Assembly (NCBI GenBank): GCA_037034305.1
Contig: JBAGJY010000004.1
Coordinates: 62,001 to 126,000 of the forward strand
From: Streptantibioticus_A sp037034305
GTDB lineage: Bacteria > Actinomycetota > Actinomycetes > Streptomycetales > Streptomycetaceae
DNA length: 64,000 nucleotides
Direction of reading: 5' to 3'
Below the pieces are notes generated by a model that ran no database searches, was not told where the DNA came from, and saw only the letters and a list, made by a program, of their open reading frames with translations. Below are positions 50,845-58,408 of this stretch, piece after piece (the first letter of the stretch is position 1; each line of letters begins with the position of its first letter). Both the position numbers and the translations under genes were made by a program.

Positions 50845-52104
50845 ATGACCAGTAGCGCGACCTCGCCCGTACTCGACACCGCCCGCCGTGCGAAGGCGGC
50901 CGCCGCCGTGCTCGCACCGCTGCCGCGGTCCGTACGCGACGGTGCGCTGCTCGCGATCGCCGACGCGCTGCGCGCCCGCACCGAGGAGATCGTCGCCGCC
51001 AACGCCGACGACATCGCCAAGGCCCGCGCCAACGGAACGAGCGAGGCGATCATCGACCGGCTGACCCTCACCCCGGAGCGGATCGAGGCCATCGCCGCGG
51101 ACGTGACCAAGGTGGTGGCGCTGCCCGACCCGGTCGGTGAGGTGCTGCGCGGCTCGACGCTGCCCAACGGTCTGGAGCTGCGCCAGGTCCGGGTTCCGCT
51201 CGGTGTGGTCGGCATCATCTACGAGGCCCGGCCCAACGTCACCGTGGACGCCGCCGTGCTCTGCCTGAAGTCGGGCAACGCGGTGCTGCTGCGCGGCTCG
51301 TCGTCCGCGTACGCCTCCAACACCGCGCTGGTCGCGGTCCTGCGGGACGCCGTCGAGGCGGCCGGACTGCCCGCTGACGCCGTGCAGTTGGTGCCCGGCG
51401 AGAGTCGTGACTCGGTCAAGGAGCTGATGCGCGCCCGCGGTCTGGTGGACGTGCTCATTCCGCGCGGTGGCGCCTCGCTGATCAGGACGGTCGTGGAGGA
51501 GTCCACGGTGCCGGTGATCGAGACCGGCGTCGGCAACTGCCATGTGTACGTGGACGAGCACGCCGATCTCGACATGGCGGTGCGGATCCTGGTCAACGCC
51601 AAGGCGTCGCGGCCGAGCGTGTGCAACGCCGCGGAGACGGTGCTGGTGCACGCCGCGGTCGCGGACGCCTTCCTGCCCCGGGCGCTGGCCGCGCTCGCCG
51701 AGGCCGGGGTGACCGTGCACGGTGACGAGCGCTGGCAGCGGGCCTCCGGCACCGTGCTGGCGGCCACCGAGGAGGACTGGGCGACCGAGTACCTCTCGTA
51801 CGACATCGCCGCCGCCGTGGTGCCCGACCTGGACGCCGCCGTGGCGCACATCCGCCGGTGGTCCTCCGGGCACACCGAGGCCATCGTCACCCGTGACCAG
51901 GCGGCCGCCCGCCGGTTCGTGTCGCTGGTGGACTCCACCGCCGTGATGGTCAACGCCTCGACCCGGTTCACCGACGGCGGCCAGTTCGGTTTCGGTGCCG
52001 AAATCGGCATTTCCACCCAGAAGTTGCACGCCCGCGGCCCGATGGGACTGCCCGAGCTGACCTCCACCAAGTACGTGGTGACCGGCGACGGCCACATCCG
52101 CTGA
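50845..52104 (+). CDS. proA: Glutamate-5-semialdehyde dehydrogenase (gamma-glutamyl phosphate reductase)
   Basis: ProA reduces glutamyl 5-phosphate with NADPH, the second step of proline synthesis. The protein has 419 residues, aldehyde-dehydrogenase fold. The catalytic Cys260 is in RPSVCNAAETVLVH. NADP-binding LGVVGIIYEARPNVTVDAAV and LKSGNAVLLRGSSSA are clear, as is VIETGVGNCHVYVDEHADLD. The start is ATG 50845 with a leaderless -10, which indicates transcription independent of proB. Confidence 0.98.
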   Translation: MTSSATSPVLDTARRAKAAAAVLAPLPRSVRDGALLAIADALRARTEEIVAANADDIAKARANGTSEAIIDRLTLTPERIEAIAADVTKVVALPDPVGEVLRGSTLPNGLELRQVRVPLGVVGIIYEARPNVTVDAAVLCLKSGNAVLLRGSSSAYASNTALVAVLRDAVEAAGLPADAVQLVPGESRDSVKELMRARGLVDVLIPRGGASLIRTVVEESTVPVIETGVGNCHVYVDEHADLDMAVRILVNAKASRPSVCNAAETVLVHAAVADAFLPRALAALAEAGVTVHGDERWQRASGTVLAATEEDWATEYLSYDIAAAVVPDLDAAVAHIRRWSSGHTEAIVTRDQAAARRFVSLVDSTAVMVNASTRFTDGGQFGFGAEIGISTQKLHARGPMGLPELTSTKYVVTGDGHIR

Positions 52105-52183
52105 CCGACTGGCCGCCGACGCGAAGTGGCGGTCGCCACTGTCGAATTCGGTTTCCGACTGCCCAACGCGGCCCTTGCGGGAT

Positions 52184-52189
52184 TACTCT
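52184..52189 (+). promoter_or_regulatory. -10 element (TACTCT), leaderless promoter
   Basis: TACTCT ends 6 bases before GTG 52196. Confidence 0.5.
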
Positions 52190-52195
52190 GGACGG

Positions 52196-52717
52196 GTGTC
52201 TGAGGATGTGGGCGGCAAGCCGTTCCCGGACGGTGAGGACCACGGCGGCGCGGACGACGAGTTCGCATCCGTGGTGTTCGACGAGGCCTTCGTACGGGCG
52301 GCGACGCTCCATGAACCCACCGCGCACGAGCGGCTGTTGGCCGCGGCCCAGGCCTGGGCGGAGGCGGACGCCGCCCGCGCCAGGTTCGTCGGGGCCGATG
52401 ACGACGGCCTGGACGACGCGGCGGCGCGCTACGACCGCTACCACTACCGCAGCTTCGCGGACGACGCCGACGACCCCCTCGACCGCTACGGCCACCCGCA
52501 CCGGCACGCCTACCGCGGCCACACCCGCTGGCAGCGCACCATCGCCTGGGTGCTGGCCCTGGTGATGGGCATCGGGGTGATCGCCTTGACCTTCGTCGCC
52601 GTCTACCGGGGCGCCGGTGGCGGCGGGCGGCAGCCCACGCCCATGCCCGCCACCGGCCGGGTGGACAACTCGCCGCCACCGGTCAAGGTGGCCTCGCCCG
52701 CGGGACCGCCGCCCTGA
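52196..52717 (+). CDS. Single-span membrane protein with SVVFDE motif (short paralogue)
   Basis: The protein has 173 residues: an acidic cytoplasmic N-terminus with DDEFASVVFDEAFVRAATLH (about 19-38) and EPTAHERLLAAAQAWAEADA, one membrane helix (WVLALVMGIGVIALTFVAVY, about 121-140) and a short Pro-rich outer tail. The motif DDE-[FY]-x-SVVFDE-x-FVRAA is shared with the next gene, so they are paralogous at the N-terminus. I remember such a pair at this place in S. coelicolor, linked to development and antibiotic production, but cannot verify that. GTG 52196 is the start; no ribosome site, hence leaderless. Confidence 0.8.
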   Translation: MSEDVGGKPFPDGEDHGGADDEFASVVFDEAFVRAATLHEPTAHERLLAAAQAWAEADAARARFVGADDDGLDDAAARYDRYHYRSFADDADDPLDRYGHPHRHAYRGHTRWQRTIAWVLALVMGIGVIALTFVAVYRGAGGGGRQPTPMPATGRVDNSPPPVKVASPAGPPP

Positions 52718-52814
52718 GCGAACCGCAGCCGTGCGGAGCGCGCCCGGGGCGGCCCGGTGACGGCCGCTCAGAACTTGTCCGGTACCGGGACGTTCACCTG
52801 CGGCACGACCGACC

Positions 52815-52820
52815 TACTCT
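52815..52820 (+). promoter_or_regulatory. -10 element (TACTCT), leaderless promoter
   Basis: TACTCT is identical to that of the upstream paralogue and ends 6 bases before ATG 52827. TTCACC (52793-52798) with a 16-base spacer is a possible -35. Confidence 0.55.
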
Positions 52821-52826
52821 TGTTGT

Positions 52827-53906
52827 ATGGCCGGGCGTGCAGACCCTCCGGATGGGACACCCGAGGGCGTCCCGGGGGGCGGTGACGACGAGTACCGATC
52901 CGTCGTGTTCGACGAGTCGTTCGTCAGGGCTGCCCGCATACAGGAGTTCTCGGCCCAGGAGCGTATGGGCGCGATGGCCCGTGCCGTGCGCCCCCGGCGG
53001 CCGCTCGGCTGGATGGGCGCCGGACGGCAGGCCCTGGTCCTGGTACTGCTGATCGCGCTCGCCTTCGGCACCGCCGTGTACCTGGGCGTCCGGCACCCGT
53101 ACCGGTCGGCCCCGCCCACGGATGTCGATCCGGCGCGGATCACCCTGGTGCCGCTGGCCCCGCAGGGGCCGGTGCCGGTCGCCGCGGCGGACCGGATGTT
53201 CGCCGCCCAGGACGCGGCGCACTACCGGGTGGGTGAGGACGGCATCGCCCTGCCGCAGATCAACGGCACCGACCACTTCTCGCAGAGCCAGGTGCTCCAA
53301 GCGCTGACCACCGCCAAGAAGTACCTGGTCGCCTCCTCGCTCGACCGCGGCGCGCTCACCGGGGGAGATGTGCGCGCGGTCCGCGCACTGCTCAATTCCG
53401 GTCAACTCGACCAGTTCGACCGGAGTTTGGCGCATCCGGTCGATGACGGACAGTACGTCGCGACCGGTTGGCTGGTCCGCTTCGACCCGGCCCGGATCGC
53501 CCTCGCCGACCCAAGGGTGCGGGTGCGCGGCAGCATGGCGGTGAGCGAGGACGGCCCCGACGGCCTGCTGATCGACACCGACCACACCATGGTCTACGCG
53601 GTACGGGCGGTCGGCACCGGGCCCGGCCAGGCGTCCCTGTTCACCGTACGGCGGCAGCTGAAGCTGTTCTTCGACCGCGCCGACCTGCGCAACCGCCAGG
53701 TGGAGGTGGCGCAGGCGGCGGTCGAGGCCGGGCCGCTCGCCTGCACGGGCAATCCGGCCGGGTACTTCCGTCCGCTACTGGCCGGACAGAGCGTGCCCGC
53801 CGGGACCGGCGTGGACCCCTACGACCACGGCAGGCCGGTCACCACGGTGTGCGGACTGCTCAGGACCGTTCCGAGCCCGAGCCCGAGCCTGAACCTGAGC
53901 CGGTGA
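52827..53906 (+). CDS. Single-span membrane protein with SVVFDE motif (long paralogue)
   Basis: The protein has 359 residues. The cytoplasmic N-terminus has DDEYRSVVFDESFVRAARIQ and EFSAQERMG, the same motif as the upstream gene. One membrane helix follows (ALVLVLLIALAFGTAVYLGV, about 70-89) and then an outer domain of about 265 residues (ADRMFAAQDAAHYRVGEDGI, QALTTAKKYLVASSLDRGAL, QVEVAQAAVEAGPLACTGNP). Two outer Cys (ACTG, TVCG) could form a disulfide. The last residues PSPSPSLNLSR are encoded by DNA that also encodes the Gly-Ser tail of the convergent M48 gene. Function unknown. Confidence 0.85.
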   Translation: MAGRADPPDGTPEGVPGGGDDEYRSVVFDESFVRAARIQEFSAQERMGAMARAVRPRRPLGWMGAGRQALVLVLLIALAFGTAVYLGVRHPYRSAPPTDVDPARITLVPLAPQGPVPVAAADRMFAAQDAAHYRVGEDGIALPQINGTDHFSQSQVLQALTTAKKYLVASSLDRGALTGGDVRAVRALLNSGQLDQFDRSLAHPVDDGQYVATGWLVRFDPARIALADPRVRVRGSMAVSEDGPDGLLIDTDHTMVYAVRAVGTGPGQASLFTVRRQLKLFFDRADLRNRQVEVAQAAVEAGPLACTGNPAGYFRPLLAGQSVPAGTGVDPYDHGRPVTTVCGLLRTVPSPSPSLNLSR

Positions 53907-54921
53907 ACTTGTCCCGCAGCTTCCCGCCGATGTCCCCGGCGCCCGCCGCGATGTCGCTGATCAGGCCCATCAGCGGGTCCTTGCTGGACTTCACGTGGTC
54001 CGCGTAGTGGTTCGCGGACTCCCTGAAGGAGTCGTAGACCGAGGTGTCCTTGTCCTCCGCGCGGCGCGGATAGTGCCCGTCCATGATCCGCTGGTGGTCG
54101 CGGCTGTCCGCCCACTTCTTCAGCTCGGCCGCCCGCACCGTGGTGAACGGGTGGCTGCGCGGCAGCACGTTGAGAATCTTCAGCACGGAGTCGCGCAGGT
54201 CACCGCCGGCCTCGTACTCCTCCGCCTGCTTGAGGAACTCGTCCACGTTCATCTCGTGCAGGTGGTTGCCGCCGGCCAGCTTCATCAGACCGCGCATCGA
54301 CGCCTGCAGGTCCTGGCCGACCAGCAGTCCCGCCCGGTCCGCGGACAGCTCCGACTTGCGGAACCACTCGCGCAGGGCGGTGACGATCGCCATGATCGCC
54401 ACATTGCCCAGCGGGATCCACGCCACCCGCAGCGCCAGCGTGGTCAGGAACAGCAGGATCGTGCGGTACACCGCGTGGCCGGACAGCGCGTGGCCCACCT
54501 CGTGCCCGACGACCGCGCGCATCTCCTCCTCGTCCAGCAACTCCACCAGCCCGGTGGTGACCACGATGATCGGCTCGTCCAGGCCGATGCACATGGCGTT
54601 GGGCTGCGGGTCCTGGTTGACGTACATCGGGGGGACCTTCTCCAGGTCCAGGATGTAACAGGCGTCCCGCAGCATCGCGTACAGGTGCGGGAACTGCTGC
54701 TCGCTGACCCGTACCGAGTCCGAGAGGAAGAGCAGCCGCAACGACCGCTCCGGCAGCAACCCGCTCAGCGCCTTGAACACGGTGTCGAAACCGCTCAGCT
54801 TGCGCAGCGCCACCAGCGCGGAGCGGTCCGCCGGATGCTCGTAGGCACGTGAGGATATCCCCGGGAAACGGGTGCGGTTACGGCTCGGCACCTGGTCGTT
54901 CGATTCGTTCGGCACGGTCAT
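53860..54921 (-). CDS. M48-family membrane zinc metallopeptidase
   Basis: This 353-residue integral membrane protease is of the HtpX/Ste24-like type. The zinc site is HEVGH (His140, Glu141, His144, in AVVGHEVGHALSGHA) with Glu191 (SELSADRAGLL) as third ligand. Membrane helices flank it (ILLFLTTLALRVAWIPL and NVAIMAIVTAL). The upstream DPQPNAMCIGLDEPIIVVTT is the family substrate-strand region. The C-terminal GSGSGSGSGSERS is a low-complexity tail encoded antisense to the end of the neighbouring gene; the two genes overlap by 47 bases. TTGAGG precedes ATG 54921. It may clear damaged or misfolded membrane proteins. Confidence 0.93.
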   Translation of the reverse strand: MTVPNESNDQVPSRNRTRFPGISSRAYEHPADRSALVALRKLSGFDTVFKALSGLLPERSLRLLFLSDSVRVSEQQFPHLYAMLRDACYILDLEKVPPMYVNQDPQPNAMCIGLDEPIIVVTTGLVELLDEEEMRAVVGHEVGHALSGHAVYRTILLFLTTLALRVAWIPLGNVAIMAIVTALREWFRKSELSADRAGLLVGQDLQASMRGLMKLAGGNHLHEMNVDEFLKQAEEYEAGGDLRDSVLKILNVLPRSHPFTTVRAAELKKWADSRDHQRIMDGHYPRRAEDKDTSVYDSFRESANHYADHVKSSKDPLMGLISDIAAGAGDIGGKLRDKFTGSGSGSGSGSERS

Positions 54922-54999
54922 TGGGCCTCAATCCCCTGCTAGCCGTTTCGTGCTCGTCCCCCTGACACACCCCACGATAGGGCCCGGTGCCGACAGGAC

Positions 55000-55005
55000 T
55001 ACGCT
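55000..55005 (+). promoter_or_regulatory. -10 element (TACGCT), leaderless promoter
   Basis: TACGCT ends 7 bases before ATG 55013. Confidence 0.45.
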
Positions 55006-55012
55006 GAGAGGC

Positions 55013-55153
55013 ATGCAGAACGCCGTGCTCAGCCACCTCGCCGATGGGGCACCGATCTCCAGCGAGCTCCTGCCCATCGTCATCGTCGTCGCGGTCGTCG
55101 GCGTGGTCTTCCTCGCGTGGTTCCTGCTGCGCGGTTACGGGGACAAGGACTGA
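55013..55153 (+). CDS. Micro-protein with one membrane span, 46 aa
   Basis: MQNAVLSHLADGAPISSELL is followed by a helix (PIVIVVAVVGVVFLAWFLLR) and the charged end GYGDKD. The hydrophobic core, the clean charged end and the leaderless start support a real gene. It stands between the M48 gene (divergent) and a second micro-protein. Unknown function. Confidence 0.6.
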   Translation: MQNAVLSHLADGAPISSELLPIVIVVAVVGVVFLAWFLLRGYGDKD

Positions 55154-55349
55154 CGGTCGGTTACTCGGTTCCGCGGTCGGATGCGGCCGCGGCGACGTAG
55201 ATCGCGTACACAGTCAGGACGCGTGGGGGCTGCCTGGGGTTCCGCACGGCCCGCACGTACGATGTGGCACGAGTTCCCGGCCCGGTCCGCCGGTCCGGCG
55301 GCTCACCGCGACTCGACCGCATCCTCGACCGCAAGGGGTCCTGCCGACC

Positions 55350-55496
55350 ATGACCGCAAACATCCCAGCGGCTCTGACACAGCTCGCCGAAGGCGGCAAC
55401 CACCAGAGCCTGAGCCCGTACCTCACCGGTGGTGGCGCGCTGTTCATCCTGCTGCTCCTGCTGTGGATCACCACGCGCTTCAACCGGGACCGCTGA
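55350..55496 (+). CDS. Micro-protein with one membrane span, 48 aa
   Basis: The N-terminus is MTANIPAALTQLAEGGNHQS, then SPYLTGGGALFILLLLLWIT with a basic end TRFNRDR. I recall the ending GGGALFILLLLLWITTRFNR as nearly invariant among Streptomyces just upstream of nadD. AAGGGG lies 11 bases before ATG 55350. Unknown function; perhaps a small membrane regulator. Confidence 0.7.
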   Translation: MTANIPAALTQLAEGGNHQSLSPYLTGGGALFILLLLLWITTRFNRDR

Positions 55497-55525
55497 TCCG
55501 GGTCAGCGCTTGCCCAGCGGCCAAG

Positions 55526-55531
55526 TAGGGT
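55526..55531 (+). promoter_or_regulatory. -10 element (TAGGGT) of nadD
   Basis: TAGGGT ends 8 bases before ATG 55540, indicating a leaderless or near-leaderless nadD transcript. Confidence 0.45.
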
Positions 55532-55539
55532 GTGCTCGC

Positions 55540-56190
55540 ATGGGAGAGCAGGCAGTGCCCACGCGCCCCTCCGCTACCACTGACGGAGGGGCCGGGCCAG
55601 TGAAGAAACGACTCGGTGTGATGGGCGGGACGTTCGATCCCATCCACCACGGCCACCTGGTGGCGGCGAGCGAGGTCGCCAGCCTGTTCCACCTCGACGA
55701 GGTCGTCTTCGTGCCGACCGGCCAGCCCTGGCAGAAGGAGCACAAGCGGGTCTCCCCGGCGGAGGACCGCTACCTGATGACGGTCATCGCCACCGCGTCC
55801 AACCCGCAGTTCTCGGTGAGCCGGATCGACATCGACCGCGGCGGCCGCACCTACACCCTCGACACCCTGCGGGACCTGCGCGCCGAATACGGCGACGTGG
55901 ACCTGTTCTTCATCACCGGCGCCGACGCGCTGGCGCAGATCTTCTCCTGGCGGGACGCCCAGGAACTCTTCTCCATGGCCCACTTCATCGGAGTGACCAG
56001 GCCGGGTCACCCCCTGTCGGACCCCGGCATCCCCAACGGCGGGGTGTCCCTGGTCGAGGTGCCGGCGCTGGCCATCTCGTCCACCGAGATCAGGGACCGG
56101 GTGGCGCAGGGCGAACCCGTCTGGTACCTGGTGCCCGACGGTGTGGTGCGCTACATCAACAAGCGGAATCTGTACCGGGACGCCGGGTAG
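55540..56190 (+). CDS. nadD: Nicotinate-nucleotide adenylyltransferase
   Basis: NadD joins nicotinate mononucleotide and ATP to give deamido-NAD in NAD synthesis. The protein has 216 residues. The nucleotidyl-transferase signature GGTFDPIHHGHLV contains the HxGH motif, and the C-terminal ISSTEIRDRVAQGEPVWYLV carries the ISSTxxR motif. FVPTGQPWQKEH binds the nicotinate side. About 25 residues precede the conserved core from ATG 55540, as I recall for other Streptomyces. The order nadD - LytR_C gene - rsfS is conserved. Confidence 0.96.
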   Translation: MGEQAVPTRPSATTDGGAGPVKKRLGVMGGTFDPIHHGHLVAASEVASLFHLDEVVFVPTGQPWQKEHKRVSPAEDRYLMTVIATASNPQFSVSRIDIDRGGRTYTLDTLRDLRAEYGDVDLFFITGADALAQIFSWRDAQELFSMAHFIGVTRPGHPLSDPGIPNGGVSLVEVPALAISSTEIRDRVAQGEPVWYLVPDGVVRYINKRNLYRDAG

Positions 56191-56233
56191 CGATCGCTCG
56201 CGGTACTCGATTACTGATCTGGAGGGGTTCTGC

Positions 56234-57865
56234 GTGAGCGGCGACCAGGAGCACTACGGCCAGGACCCCTACGCGGGCGGCTACCAGCAGCAGGGCTACG
56301 ACCCGTACGCCCCGGCACAGCAGGGCTACGACCCGGCGTACCACCAGGGCCAGCAGCCCTACGCCCCGTACCCCGACCAGCAGCAGTACCCGCAGCAGGG
56401 GTACGCCCAGCAGCCGTACCCCCAGGAGTACCCGCAGCAGGGCTACCCGGGCCAGGGCGGCTACCAGACGTACCAGCAGCCGGGCTACCAGGACCCGGCC
56501 GCCTACCCGCAGCCGCCCTACGGCGAGCAGCACCACCAGGTCCCGCAGCCGCGCCAGGAGGAGCCGCCGGGCGGCCCGCGAAACGAACCCCAGCAGCCGC
56601 CGCGCCGTGACGAGGAGGCGCCCCGGGAGTTCCACACCGAGCAGTTCGCCTTTGTCGAGGACGAGGACGAGCAGGCCGAAGACGTCATCGACTGGCTGAA
56701 GTTCTCCGAGTCCCGCACCGAGCGTCGCGACGAGCGCAAGCGGCGCGGCCGTACCCGGGTGGTCGCGCTGGCCGTGCTGCTGGTGCTTGCGCTGCTCGGC
56801 GGCGTCGGCTACCTGTGGCAGACCGGAAAGCTGCCGGGGCTGGGCAAGGGCGCCGCCGCCGCGCAGGCCGGCGGCGTCCAGAAGCGCGACGTCATCGTGG
56901 TGCACCTGCGACAGGTCGACAGCAACGCCAGCTCCACCGCGCTGCTGGTGGGCAACGAGACCACCGGCAACGGCACCACCGTCCTGCTGCCCAACTCCCT
57001 TTCCGTCAACCCCGACGGCAACGGCAGCACCACGCTCGGCAAGGCGGTGGTGGACCAGGGCGCGGGACCCACCCGGGACGCGCTGGGCGCCCTGCTGGGC
57101 GCCAACATCCAGGGCACCTGGCGGCTGGACACGCCCTATCTGGAGATCCTGGTCGACGCCGTCGGCGACATCACGGTGAACACCGACGCCACCGTCACCT
57201 CGGGCGGCAAGACCGTGGTGACCGCGGGCCAGCAGCAGGACCTCAACGGCCAGGCGGCGGTCGCCTACGCCAGCTACCGGGGTCCGGGCGAGTCGCAGGA
57301 CAAGCAGCTGAACAGGTTCGGGCAGGTCATGCAGGCGGTGCTGATGAAGCTGCCGAGCGACGCCGCCACCGCCACCAAGATCATCGACAGTCTCGGCGCC
57401 ATCCCCGACCCCTCGCTCACCGACGCCCAACTCGGCGCCACCCTGGCGCACCTCGCCGACCAGGAGAAGTCCGGCCACTACAGCACCACCGTGCTGCCGG
57501 TGCAGCCGGACGGCACGCTCAGCCAGCAGGCCACCAACAGCGTGGTCAAGGACGTGCTCGGCGGCACCGTGAAGAACACCGGCTCCAGCGGCATCCCGCG
57601 GGTCGCGGTGCGCGACGCCACCGGCACCAAGAAGGCGGCGTCCTCGGCCCAGGTCGCGGTGGTCAACTCCGGCTACACCTACGTGGACGGCGGCACCGCC
57701 TCCCCGCAGGCCAGGTCGCAGGTGGTCTACGGCGCCGACAACCAGGCGCAGGCCGCCAAGGAACTGGCCAAGACCCTCGGGCTGCCGGACAGCGCGGTCA
57801 CCAAGGGGCAGGGCGCCAACAACGCGGACATCACGGTCGTACTGGGCGGTGACTACAAGGGGTGA
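56234..57865 (+). CDS. LytR_C / degenerate LCP membrane protein with Tyr-Gln-rich tail
   Basis: The protein has 543 residues. Residues 1-140 are a cytoplasmic tail of Tyr-Gln-Pro-Gly repeats (QQGYDPYAP, QQGYAQQPYP). An acidic stretch, one membrane helix (VVALAVLLVLALLGGVGYLW) and an extracellular LCP-like domain (about 215-400) follow; a LytR C-terminal domain (about 435-543, IPRVAVRDATGTKKAA, VVYGADNQAQAAKELAKTLG) ends it. LCP enzymes attach polymers to peptidoglycan, but the usual Asp/Arg core (SIPRD) is absent: the equivalent place reads LLPNSLSV. It may therefore not be catalytic. GTG 56234 has GGAGGGG upstream. Confidence 0.85.
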   Translation: MSGDQEHYGQDPYAGGYQQQGYDPYAPAQQGYDPAYHQGQQPYAPYPDQQQYPQQGYAQQPYPQEYPQQGYPGQGGYQTYQQPGYQDPAAYPQPPYGEQHHQVPQPRQEEPPGGPRNEPQQPPRRDEEAPREFHTEQFAFVEDEDEQAEDVIDWLKFSESRTERRDERKRRGRTRVVALAVLLVLALLGGVGYLWQTGKLPGLGKGAAAAQAGGVQKRDVIVVHLRQVDSNASSTALLVGNETTGNGTTVLLPNSLSVNPDGNGSTTLGKAVVDQGAGPTRDALGALLGANIQGTWRLDTPYLEILVDAVGDITVNTDATVTSGGKTVVTAGQQQDLNGQAAVAYASYRGPGESQDKQLNRFGQVMQAVLMKLPSDAATATKIIDSLGAIPDPSLTDAQLGATLAHLADQEKSGHYSTTVLPVQPDGTLSQQATNSVVKDVLGGTVKNTGSSGIPRVAVRDATGTKKAASSAQVAVVNSGYTYVDGGTASPQARSQVVYGADNQAQAAKELAKTLGLPDSAVTKGQGANNADITVVLGGDYKG

Positions 57866-57953
57866 GCGCGGTCGGCGAGAAACCGGAGGCGGGGCGGCCA
57901 CCGGGGCATGAGACCCTGGAGGGGTACCCGTTCCCGACCGGAAAGCATGGCTT

Positions 57954-58388
57954 GTGACCGCCACGGACCGCTCCATCGAGCTGATCAGCGCCGCCGCCCA
58001 GGCCGCGGCCGACAAGCTCGCGCACGACATCATCGCGTACGACGTCAGCGACGTACTCGCCATCACGGACGCGTTCCTGCTCGCCTCCGCGCCCAATGAC
58101 CGGCAGGTCAAAGCGATCGTCGACGAGGTCGAGGAGCGGTTGCACAAGGAGCTGGGCGCCAAGCCGGTGCGTCGCGAGGGCGAGCGCGAGGGCCGCTGGG
58201 TGCTGCTCGACTACGTCGACATCGTGGTGCACGTCCAGCACGCCGAGGAGCGGGTCTTCTACGCGCTGGAGCGGCTGTGGAAGGACTGCCCGGAGATCGA
58301 GCTGCCCAAGGACGCGGTGGCGACCCGGGGCAAGGCCGCGGAGTACGCCAGGCAGCACGGTGCCGAGGCGGACGGAGAGCTGAGCTGA
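57954..58388 (+). CDS. rsfS: Ribosome silencing factor RsfS
   Basis: RsfS binds L14 on the 50S subunit and blocks subunit joining under starvation. The protein has 144 residues. The family pattern is DVSDVLAITDAFLLASAPND, RQVKAIVDEVEERLHKELG and GRWVLLDYVDIVVHVQHAEE, then FYALERLW. GTG 57954 is the start. Its TGA overlaps a candidate CTG start of the next gene (CTGA), which suggests coupling. The position after nadD and the LytR_C gene is standard. Confidence 0.95.
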   Translation: MTATDRSIELISAAAQAAADKLAHDIIAYDVSDVLAITDAFLLASAPNDRQVKAIVDEVEERLHKELGAKPVRREGEREGRWVLLDYVDIVVHVQHAEERVFYALERLWKDCPEIELPKDAVATRGKAAEYARQHGAEADGELS

Positions 58389-58408
58389 GCACGCCGCCCC
58401 AGCCGCCG

